A DNA stretch of 64,000 nucleotides from DAISIK01 sp036822055 (GTDB taxonomy: Bacteria; Verrucomicrobiota; Verrucomicrobiia; Opitutales; Puniceicoccaceae), in NCBI GenBank assembly GCA_036822055.1, contig DAISIK010000011.1:1-64000 (forward strand). Direction: 5' to 3'. Within the stretch, counting starts at the first letter, position 1, and each line of letters starts with the position of its first letter. The position numbers and the translations under genes are program-made. This document shows positions 13,101 to 25,100 of the stretch, piece by piece. The notes beneath the pieces are model-generated. The model did no database searches. It was not told the DNA's origin and saw only the letters and a program-made list of their open reading frames with translations.

Positions 13101-16100
13101 CCCAGGCCGTCCCATTGCGGTCAAAAAGATTGTGCTCAACACTTGTTTGGGTTCCGCTCGCCTCAATCGCCGTTTCGTTTCTGGTGAATCGGTTGAATTG
13201 CACGGCTCCATTAAAGAGCTGGACCCCGGTTTGATTCCCTTTCAGGAGGTTTGCCCCGTCCCAGTCGTCATACCGAGGCCCAAACACGGCATTGGCCCCG
13301 ACCACCAAACTACCCACTTCGTTGTCTGAAACCTTCTGACCGACCACCTGCCCGCTTCTCAGCCAAATTCCTACTTCATTAAAGCGAATCAGATTCTGGC
13401 CCGATCCCGGATAGTAGCCCAAAGCATTCGCCTCCTCGCTGTAGGCCACTTCAATACCGATCTCGCTGTTCTCAATTCGGTTATCCACCAGTGGGGCAGG
13501 TGCCAGGAGGCGAATCGCGGTCGCCCCACCTCCGAAAATGTTGTCCCGAATCGAACCTACGAAAGGTGCCAGTACCTCCATCCGGGTGATCGTATTTCGC
13601 TCAAAGAGACCGCTGCTGGAGTCGCGAATCTCGACTGCATCAACGATTGAATTCAATAGCTCAATTTCCGTCCCTCCTTCGAGGCGGAGGAAATCAAGCG
13701 AGCTGTTCTCGATCGTCAAACGGGTATTGCCCCCAGTCCTGAGGAGACCAAGGCCGGGTGCGTTAACCAGCGCAACGTTGTTCGCATCGACCACCTCGAC
13801 GTTCGGACGGATGGATTCGGGGGTAAAGTAGAAGACCCGACCTTCACTTTCTGGTCCGATAACCAGGGTCTCACCAGAGCTTCCTGAAATGACTGTGGTA
13901 TTGTCGGTAGCGGCTGGGATAAACCGTCTCAGATGAATGTTGGCACCATAACCCAACTCATTGAGAGCAAGTACCGCCGTTCCATCGGCCGCCACCGCCA
14001 ATGAAATATCTCTTGCACTGGCCGTACTCGGTGCCACCCCTCGGCCATCTGTCGAGAGACCCTCGAGCGGCTCGTAAACGGTCGTCCCATCCGTCCACAG
14101 AGCATAAGTGATGACCCCGGCGCTTTGCCGGGTCGCGGCACCATCTTCATTCCAAACGAGGTGGAGTCTTCCTCCTCCAGCCACCAGCTCAATCGCTGTT
14201 ACATCACCGAATGCTGCTCCGGTGGACACCTCCAGTAGATTGCTGCCGTCCCAGCGAAACCACTCCAATCGCCTTGCCGAAGCAGCGATTCCGGAGCGAT
14301 CGGCTACCGCCAAATAGGGGTCTCCAGCAAACCAACTAACCGCCGGCAAGCTCCCCTCAGTGCTCGCATCTAAAGTCAAATTTGTCGAGGTGCCCGTGTA
14401 GAGGGAAGTTGTTTCACCATCGCTTACCACCAGAGCCAGGAGGTCGCCATCTGCATCGAGATCAAACCCATCAGAAACCCCAGTAAAGGAAGCATCGAGG
14501 TTCCAATTTCCTGCCTCAAAGGAATAGATATGTAGATCACCACTTTCCTCATTCACCCCGAGAACTGCCCCCGATGCGGTCGCACGAAGCTTCATTGCAA
14601 CTGCCGATCCAGTAGTCGCAACCACACCCGAGGTTGACCAGGCGCTCCCATCCCAAATCGAGTATTGGATCGAAAGACCGGCGAGTGGGTCGAGATCATG
14701 TTCCACCCAGGCCACCATCAGCGAACCATTCGCCAGCAGAGCCAACTCAGGGCTTCGAGAAGAACCTGCAGTTCCTGATATCCCGGCACCTTGAGCGGAA
14801 CCATCCAACTCATGCCATCCGAGGCTTTCAGTGTGGGCCGCCACCAGAATCTGGAAGACCCCCGCCCGACCATCCGCCCAGGCGAGGTAGGTTGTCCCGT
14901 CACTGGCGATGGCTAGCGCCGGGTCGACAGCAGCCACCGGCGACCTGCTCGCTCCCCAACCGTCCGCGGATCCTCGCGAGAATGGAGCATAGGGATAGAG
15001 CGGTCCGGCAGCACTGTCGGGAAGGTTTGTTTCCGCCAAGGTTTCCGGGTCGATCGTCTGCCCGACCGGAAACGGAGCCGCGCCACTATCGGAAACCAAG
15101 TCATCCACCGAGGCATCGTGGGTGTCACCCGGGCTTAGGTAAAATACGTTACTTCCATCGCCTCCGTTAAGGGTTCCGTTACCGTCACTCGAACCGATTA
15201 AAATATCGTTCCCGGCCCCACCGTTCAGAAGGTTTCCGGTACCGCTTCCCGCCCGCAGGGTATCATCGCCGGGACCCCCATCAATGGTATCGCTGCCGCC
15301 GCCCCCGTCGATGTCGTCAGAACCAGACCCTCCGCTCAACGAATCGTTTCCGGATCCACCGCGAATCACATCATTTCCACTTCCCCCATCAATGGTGGTC
15401 GCTCCGTCCGGCGAGGCCCAGAGTTGATCATCACCTGGCCCTCCAAAAATCTGGTCTCCACCTCCGTGCCCCGCAAAAACAAAGTCATCGCCCTCACCGG
15501 CATCGACCCAATCGGCTCCGCTGCCCGAATCGATCCAATCATTGCCCGCCCCCCCAAAAATGAGATCAGCTCCGCCCATCCCGTAGATTCGATCGTCACC
15601 CGGGCCACCATCCAGCAGATCTCCAAATCTCTCAGAATCAAAGAAATCAGGATCGCTCTCCCCGCCGAAATCAGATCCGACGAGAATGTCGTTGCCACCT
15701 TCGCCGTAGAGTTCATTGCCGACTCCCGAGCCCGCGAAAAGATAATCGTCACCGCTACCACCCCTGAGGATATCGACCCCAGCTCCGCCGTAGAGCGCAT
15801 CGTTACCGTCACCCCCGTTTAGAAAATCGTCTCCATCTTCGCCATACAGGACGTCATCCCCGGGTCCCCCATCAAGGCTATCGTTTCCAGCTCCACCGAA
15901 AAGTAGATCATCTCCAGCCTCCCCAAAAATATTATCATCTCCGGGACCTCCGTAGATGGTGTCGTCGCCCGCTCCACCATAGACTGTATCATTCCCGTCT
16001 CCGGCATCGATCCAGTCGTTTCCATCTCCACCGTAAATCACGTCATCCCCGTCTCGACCCCAGATAAGATCCCGCCCTTCATTACCGAAGATCAGATCGT

Positions 16101-19100
16101 CGCCAGCCCCTCCGTCGATCGTATCATCACCGGCCCCCCCATAGATGGTGTCATTACCATCATTGCCTTCGATGTAGTCGTTACCTCCATTTCCATAAAT
16201 GAGGTCGTCCCCCGTACCGCCGAAGATGGTGTCTCCGGACCCGTCATCATTGGTGTCATCCGCACCAAATCCATAGATCGTGTCATTCCCTTCCCCTCCG
16301 TAAATCTCATCAGATCCCGCTCCGCCTTCAATATAATCGTCTCCGTTCTCGCCGAAGATCAGGTCATTGCCAGAACCTCCAAAGATTTGGTCGTTTCCGT
16401 TACCGCCGAAGATGAGGTCATCTCCTCCGTTTCCATAGAGAATGTCGTCCCCTTCGCCCCCGTAAATTTCGTCAGAGCTATGATCGTCCAATGCGTCATC
16501 TGGACCAAACCCGTAGATCGTATCATTGCCGTCATTACCGAACAGAAGATCAGAACCAGCTCCCCCATGGATGGTATCGTTACCATCATTGCCTTCAATG
16601 GTGTCATTGCCCCCGTTTCCATAAATGAGGTCGTCCCCCGCACCGCCGAAGATGGTGTCTCCGGACCCGTCATCATTGGTGTCGTCTGCGCCAAATCCGT
16701 AGATCGTGTCGTTGCCGTCCCCACCATAGATCAGATCACTTCCGGCTCCCCCTTCAATCGTGTCATCGCCCTCTTCGCCGTAAATGATGTCATCTCCACC
16801 ATTCCCATAGATCCGATCATTTCCTCTCCCCCCATAAATGGTATCCGGGGAGTGGTCGTCCGCAGTGTCGTCCTGGCCAAATCCGTAGATCGTATCATTG
16901 CCATCTCCTCCGTAGATCAGGTCGCTTCCTGCCCCTCCCTCAATGTAATCATCACCGTCTTCTCCAAAGATCGTATCCTCCCCGGTCCCTCCGAAAAGGA
17001 AATCATTTCCAGCTCCTCCGTAGAGGAAATCATCCCCCCCGTTCCCGTAGAGGAAGTCGATGCCGTCCTCCCCATAGAGGTAGTCGGTAGCATCGTCGTC
17101 ATCCAGGCCTGATTCAGAATGCCCGTACAGCCGATCGTTTCCTGCCCCTCCATACAGGGTGTCGGACCCGGCATTACCTTCTAAAATGTCGTTACCGTCA
17201 TTTCCTTCAAGGTAGTCATCACCATCGCCGCCATAAAGTCGATCATCCCCTGCGCCTCCATACAGGAAGTCGTTGCCGCCATTTCCATAGAGGATGTCGT
17301 TCCCGTCCTCACCATAGAGATAGTCCGTCGCATCATCGTCGTCTAGCCCCGAGGCTGAATGCCCGTAGAGAATGTCATTCCCATCTCCACCATAGAGGGT
17401 GTCCGAACCAGCGTTCCCCTCCAGAATATCATCGCCCCTTCCTCCGTAAAGAAGGTCATCACCGTCGCCGCCAAAGAGCTGATCATTTCCAGCACCTCCA
17501 CGCAGCTCGTCATCGCCTTCCTCCCCATAAAGGATATCGTCTCCATCATTTCCATACAGGAAATCGTTCCCTCGCCCACCGTAGAGCACATCGTCCCCAT
17601 CTCCACCGTAAAGGAAATCCACCCCATCCCCACCATAAAGGGTATCGTTTCCGGCATCTCCAAAAAGTTGGTCAGAACCGGCCTCTCCGTAGAGGATGTC
17701 ATCGCCGTCTCCCCCAAACAAAAGGTCGACGCCGTTTCCTCCGTACAGAATGTCGTTGCCCTCGTCCCCGTAAAGTTCGTCATTGCCGTCATCCCCGTAA
17801 AGGATGTCGTTGCCAGACCCGCCGCGCAGGATATCGTCACCGTTTCCTCCGTACAGAATGTCGTTGCCCTCGTCCCCGTAAAGTTCGTCATTGCCGTCAT
17901 CCCCGTAAAGGATGTCGTTGCCAGACCCGCCGCGCAGGATATCGTCGCCGTTTCCTCCGTACAGAATATCGTTGCCAGACTCTCCGTAAAGCTCGTCGGC
18001 ACCATCACCTCCATACAGGGTGTCGTTCCCCGACCCTCCAAAAAGAAGATCCGCCCCCGCTTCCCCATAGAGGGTATCGTCCCCGGCATCCCCATAGAGG
18101 GTATCGTCCCCTTCCCCTCCATAGAGGATGTCATTGCCATCTCCCCCGCGAAGGATGTCATTCCCGCCCTGCCCGTAGAGGATGTCGTTCCCCCCGTCTC
18201 CATAGAGTAGATCAACAGCTCCATCATCACCCACGCCCGAGGCGCTGTGCCCGTAGATAATGTCGTCTCCGTCTCCACCGTAGATGGTATCCGCTCCCGC
18301 ATTACCTTCGATGGTGTCGTTCCCCGCCTCACCAAAGATGAGATCATCCCCTCCCTGCCCGAAGATCCGATCATTTCCCGATCCCCCATAGATGGTATCG
18401 GCTGATCCAAAGGTGGAAAGCTTGATGTTGAAGGCGAATCTCACTTTGGTCACAGACCCCGAATCCCCTAGAATGATATCGTCACCAGAGTCCCCATAGA
18501 TGGTATCCGAGTAAGACCAGGTGGTGGTCTCCGAGTCATCATCCCCAATCAGGATGTCCGCCCCTGATCCTCCATACAGGGTATCGCTACCTCTGCCACC
18601 AACTAGATAGTCGGCGCCACCCCCACCATATAGAATATCGTCGCCGTCTCCCCCGAACAAAAAGTCATCTCCGCCCTGACCGAAGAGGACATCGTCACCA
18701 TTGCCCCCATAGAGGAAGTCTGAAGCATTGTCGTCCGTGTCGAGCGGCATTCCATTGGAAGCTGTTCCGCTCGGGATGTTGTGACCGTAGAGAATATCGT
18801 TCCCCTCTCCACCGTAAAGGGTGTCAACCCCAGCTCCACCGACCAAAATGTCATCCCCATCTTCTCCGTAAATGAGGTCATCACCCTCACCTCCGACTAA
18901 GATATCGTTTCCGGGTCCTCCATAGATGGTATCATTCTCTTCGTCGCCATTGATCTCATCGTCTCCGGGTCCTCCATAGATCAGGTCATCCCCCGGTCCC
19001 CCGTTGATGACGTCATTACCGTCGCCGCCGTCGATAAAATCATCGCCTTCTCCACCGTCGATTTCGTCATCCCCTGGTCCCCCTAAAAGAGTGTCGTTGC

Positions 19101-22100
19101 CCCCGAGACCGATTAAAACATCGTCCCCCGCCCCACCGTCGAGAATGTCCGCCAGGGGAGACCCCATCAAAACGTCATTACCGGCCCTCCCGATCAGAGT
19201 CGCCGCCCCGCCTCCGGCAATCAAGGTATCGTTTCCGCTTCCCCCATCGAGATAGACGGTAGCCAAAACATCCCGGGCTATCGTCACCCGATCATCTCCG
19301 TCACCCATTTCGGCAGAAATGTGTCGGACCCCGGAAAATTCCTGCCATGCCCCGTTAAAGCCAACCTCCACGGTTTCATTGCCTGCCGTCCCCCCGACAT
19401 GACGAATGTTGAAAACTTCATTGATTTCAGAGGAATTTATGTTGCGGAGAAGCGCGTTGTCTCCTGCGAAAAGCACCAAGGTATCATTGGCTTCTCCCAC
19501 CATCATCCCAAGCTGAGGATTGGTCTCCGTGTTGTCGCAGGATGAACTAAAGGACAGGAGGGTAACCTCTGCTAATGTGAAGCGCTTGGAGACGAACCCA
19601 ATCCGACCTTTGACAAATGCGCCAGCCGTTAGCTCTCCTTCAACATCGAACATACAGAAGGGCGCGGTTTCCAAGAGTTCGTCTCCACGAAACTTTCCGT
19701 CTCCATCAAGATCGTTCAGGTTGAAACCAATGGTGGCATAAATTCCTCCTCCGGCCTCAATAGAGGCGACCAAAACATTGATCCCAGCAGAAACTTCAAT
19801 ACCCGCGGTAAAAGTAACTTCATTCGGATCCCGACCGACACCCGGGTTTGGATCATCTTCCACATAGAAGCCCGCGAGAATATCGACCGGATTCGTCTTA
19901 CCGTTTTCAAAATAGCGACGAATCCCCTGCGTATCGAAGCCCATGTTCAAATCAATCGCCACCCCAAGGACGCCAGCGATCTTGATCGTGATTGCAGGAA
20001 GGGCTGGAAAGACAGGAAACTCTGTGCTAATCGAGAAATCGAGGTTGAAGGTGGGGAGATCCAGCCGCAACAGGTCGACGTCCTTGCCAAAAAGCAGACC
20101 GACCGCCGTCAGTGGATTCTGTAGGATCGGAATCGAGAGAACCGGGGGTGCAGTAGCCCGTCCACCGCCCGTGTCGTCCACATCGGTAATAAAAGAGGAG
20201 ATGGTCGAACTGATGGCCGCCAGGTTCTCCGCAAGATTATTCAAGTCCTGCGCAAAGTCGGATGGTTCAAGCAAATCGAGTCGTGAACTCGAAAGTCCGA
20301 AATTAACATCAGAAAGGTCGACTGTACCTATGTAGAGCGTGTTGGTAGCCGGATCCAGGTTGGAGAAGACTGACCCGATTTGTGAAGTGATCTGGGCCAC
20401 ATCAATGAGGGCCGAGATAAAGCGGCTAGCGTCGTCATTGATCGGGGCCATCTCCAGCAGGGTAACCCGACCGTCACGATTGCGGTCATAAACATCCCGC
20501 AGCGACTTGATATCGGAGAAGACGGGCATCGTCGTGTCGAGGATATCAAGGATCGGCTGGATCGGACTGACGATCTCGTTGATTTGCTGAAAGATTGGTC
20601 CGAGAAACTTACCCAATTGTCCAAGATTAAGGCGAATGTCGCGGAAGACCACCGCACCTGTAGAAGGCGCCAACGGAGCCCCGGGAATCTGTCCAAGACT
20701 CCAGTCAATGACGATGTCTGTTGAGATAGAAGGTATCAAAGGCGGAATGTCCGGCGGCAAATCAACGCTAAGGGTGGCTGCCAACTCTAACTTGGCACCG
20801 AGCAAACCCTGGTTGGCATCGGGTCCCCACTGGGCCACCAGGATCGGCTGAAACGAATTGGGGGCTGCTACCAATTCCGCCAGGGTGAGTTTCTGGTCAG
20901 CATTCACACCGGTACCAATGTCGACGATATCGATCGAAAGCCCGCCGGACAGGTAAGATCCGAGGTCTTCAACCTCAAGCTCAAGGAATCCAAGGGTTCC
21001 GGTAAAGGATGCATCATCCCCGAGGTTCGCATTCACGCCAATGCTCAGCTCATTACTCGCCGAGGTATCGAGGAAGAATCCTTTGGCTGTGGAGAATCCA
21101 AGCTCCAGATTGAGGGCCCAGAAAAACTGAAGGGTTGGTTGGACATTGAGCTCAAGGCCGAGAGCAGGGAGACCCACGTCCAGGTCTATGGCAAGATCCA
21201 CTGGGGTCTCGGTCTTACCCATTAAAATGGGAACCCTCACCTCGTCGGTCACACTATCGTAGCCCACCACTACGGGGGCGGAGAGAAGGTTGAGACCGCC
21301 TGAACCGAGGACGTTGTTCAAGGCAGCCTCAATGCTGGCAAGACCTGATCCAAAGTCCGGGGGAAGAGCATTAAGGATGTCATCGAGAAAGGCAGAAGCA
21401 GTGCTGAGCTGGTTGGAGATGAAAGGGAGGCTAAAGTTAAGAATTCTACCGTTCAAAGTGTCTCGAATTACCTCAAGAAGAAGGATGAATCCATCGTAGA
21501 AGGCGGCCAGGTTGTCCGGTAGGCTAAATCCATCCAAAAGTGCCGAAAAATCGGGGAGGCTTACCGAGAGTGGCGGAACCGTCGAGGGATCGCCGTCGAG
21601 GAACGCACCAAGGTCCCCAATCTCAATGATCAGGGAGCCGATCGAATCCGTTGGCTGCCAAAGGAGGTCGCCCTCCATCGGGAGATCGACGGTCAGGGCT
21701 CCGACGAGATTTGTTTGAACATAGTTGCCAAAATTAGGTCCGAGCAAATCGCTAAAGGCCAGTTTTCCATCTGCATCAAATCCGGTGAAGCTGAATCCGA
21801 AAGCCGCCGGGCCATCAACATCCGGGTCGCTATCGTTGTCAGGGATTCCATCACGATCAAAAGTGACCGTACCATTTACCACGCTGAGTCCAGCCAGTGC
21901 TCCGAGACTCGCTTCAAAGTTGAGAGGCGCTGGAGTCGTGATCTCGGCAAAGATCGATGCCTCGGTGGTGTCTCTCAAAAAGAAGGTCGGCGACGAGCCT
22001 GTGCTCAGATCAAGCCCCACTCCTAGATTCAAGAGGTAGCCTCCGGAAACCGCTATCGCCCCGTTGCCTGACGTATCTACAAGCGCTTCGAGGGTTCCCA

Positions 22101-25100
22101 AGGCCGCTCTCGCCGGGTGCCCGGAAGGAAGGAGATCCACCACCTCAGCGAGGTTAAAGTTGAAAGCGACGGTCTCAGTGAAGCTCTGACTTACCAGAAA
22201 ATCGAAGAAAAAGTTATCATCCGCATAGTCGAAGGTCACCGTTATCGGAAAACCAGCCGGAAAAGCATCCTCGATCTGTTGAGCTAACTCGTTGAGGCTC
22301 CCGTTGGGATCCTCCGAAAGTTCCATTAGAAAGGTGTTGAACGGCTCAATCACATCAATCAGATCCCCTACGGACACCCCAACCAGGGGCAGCCTCGCGT
22401 CGACGACTGGTGATCGTTCCACCAAATCAATGACAAAGGCGGTCAGGTTGGTAAAGAGAGAGAGCAACTCCTGCCAGCCGAGCTGGGAAATACTGAAGAC
22501 GTCATCAAATCCATCGAACACCACTACGGGAGGCGGTCCACTCAATAAATCGGAATCAGCAACCGAAAGCCGCGCCTCTGCAAAAGAGAAGGAACCGACC
22601 CCGCCGGCCGCCACCAACTCCGTCGAGAACGGTACCGTGAACCTGAGCGTCCCAAAGTCGCGGAGGTCAACCCCATCGAAATCGGAGACCGCCAACGGCG
22701 CCATGGAGAACGAAACGACCGCCGCGAGGTTGATTTTACCCTCAGTGATTCCGGCCTCCAGGAGACCAAAGTTAGCCCCCATTCCGTCCAGATCGGCAAC
22801 AGCTTCAAAGCTCAGCTTAAGCTCTTTGATTTCGACGAAGAATTGCCCCGCCAGCTCGTTGTCCGCCACCGTCGTATCGAGGATGCCAAACCGGAACCGT
22901 GCCGTGAGGGTTCCCGTAAAGGTTGTCTCAACGCCAAGCTCCAAGCCTGCGATGTCCGCTCCGAAGGCTGCTTCGAGATTGGCTGTAAAGGTCTCGATCG
23001 TAGCCTTGTAAGTCATCTCGATCCCGAAGCGCCCTTGCTCCCGGATAAAGGCCAGCCCCAAATCAACCCCGGCATCAAGGAAAAGGTTTACCCGCTCACG
23101 CAACTGTTCGAGGGAGATCGTAAAATTCGCAGGATCGGTCAGCCCCGCCTTCTGCGCAAACTCGAGAGCAGCCTCCAGATCATCAATCGGTGGAGCGATA
23201 AAGAATGGTGAAATCGGCGTGAACTCCAAATTGTCCGAATCCGCTTGGTCTTCGAGGGCTCGATTGGCTGGGCCCGCCAGCTCTCCCAAAGCCCGGCCCA
23301 ACTCCGAAAAGGCACTCCCCACCCCCCCGAGCGCACTACCGACGGCGTTCTTAACCTTGACTCCAATACCCGCTGCCCCCGAAGCCGCCGCCGAACCGAT
23401 CACAGAAATACCGTTGACTACCAAATCGACCGCGTCCCGCAGGCCATCAAATTTTACGCTAAAGTTGCCAATTCCTTTGGCGATTGCTGCCGCCTCCCAA
23501 GGATCAATCTCCTGGGATCGTTCCGGAGCCCCAACATTCACCTGGAAAGTCGAACCCTCCCCTGCGGAGAAGCGGATGCGCCCGAATGGATCAGCCTCCC
23601 AAACTCTCGGATCATTAAAGAACACTGATTCCACCCACGAACCGGAAGCCGAAGTCGTCGTCAGGGGGCTGGCAAGATCCGATGCTAGAAGATCACCGAG
23701 AAGGTCTCCAATCCCGGTGTGGTCATAGCCATTCCCAACATTGTCAACCAGCAGACCTTTCAGACCGTGTAGCAGGAAGGGGTCATTGGCATTAACATCG
23801 TCAAACTCAACCGCAAATCCGTTCCCGGTATTCCTCGTCTGCGCCCAAAAAAGCCCGAAATCATATCCTTCAAAATCAAGTATTTCGGCGGGGGTAACCG
23901 CTGCACCCGTGAAATCCGCCAAAGTCTCCCAACCGAAGCTCGCCTTGCCCAATCCCGGGATCAGATCCTGAGTATCCAGCGGAGTCAGATAGGTAAATTC
24001 CCAATTCACCGTTGTTCCTCCCTCACGCGGTATCAGCAACAACCAGAGGTTGGCGGAGAGTGCCGCAGCCTCAAGGGCTCCAGCCTCGATGTTCCCGAAC
24101 GTAACCTCCTGAAGCCCACCCTCGCTGGTCGACGGGCTAAGGGTCAATCCGGTCCCGAATACTGCCGCCGCCTCATGGGTGTCAACGCCAGCCGAGCCAG
24201 TAAAGTCCGGGTCAGTCGAGGCAGCTAACCACAGGGCTCCGTTGGCATCAAAAACCTCCATGAAGGGAAGGGTTGGATCGCCCAAGGCGCCACCAGCTGT
24301 CGGAAGAACATCGAAATCCAGATGCCTTCCAGCCTGGTGATGGGCCGTCGGCTCCGTAGCGTGCAGGAAAGGATCAGCATAGCTTCCGCCCGCACGGCTC
24401 GCAGCAACCAACAACAGTTCGTCCCCGGGGCCGAGCAGATTATTCCATTCAATCAGGAAATCCCTCGCCCAGCTTGTGGCCCAGGTTTCTCCAACCGCCG
24501 AAAGAACTTCAATCCTCGGGAGAACCAACTCGGCAAGGTCTACCCAAATCGGAGAAGCTGCCCGGTTGAAAGGCCCAAATACCGAACCCGCAGGTTGGGC
24601 GACGATCGGATTGTCAGCCGAGGAAAGGACCGCGGCCGTAAAGACCCCGACAGCGATTCGAGTATCAAAATCGAGCTCACCGGTCACCTCGATCCGCGAG
24701 GTCCCATAAACCGTCCGAAACCCGAGGTAGTTCAAGCGCTGCTGGACTTGGGCCACCGAACGGGAATCCAGAAGGTCGAGCGGATCAACGGTCGGGATTG
24801 GCGCAAGCAATCGTTCAGCCGCCAGTTGCGCAAGGGCCTGTTCAACCTCAAAGCCAAACCGTCGTTTCACCGAGGCCTGGACCTCCTCAGAATTTCCCGA
24901 AAAACGAACCAACCCTCCACTCGCGTTTTCTCTTCCCCGCTCAAGATAAATTTCCGGGATCAACTCCTCGTCGGTCAGCTCAAGCGGGTCAGACTTTCCC
25001 GTTCCCGCAAGGGTTGCCGCCAAGGCTACGGCCAACACATCGGTCTGGGGACCATGCTGCACTGCTGTTGACCAAACCACGTTTTGCAAGGCTCGACTTC

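Noticed and set aside
16387..18210. Long plus-strand open frames (16387-17112 and 17359-18210)
   Set aside because: They lie antisense to the RTX repeat array. Their V/I/P-rich repetitive translation is what the reverse of GGxGxDxLY codons gives, and they have no family signal.
17343..18410. A 355-codon minus-strand frame rich in Met, Thr and Ser
   Set aside because: It is a shifted frame of the same RTX repeats on the same strand. The real RTX frame continues unbroken through it.
22292..23728. Long plus-strand frames opposite the giant gene (22292-23011, 23219-23728)
   Set aside because: Ser/Pro/Ala/Lys-rich antisense of beta-rich coding sequence. No coherent domain, and the minus strand is clearly coding.
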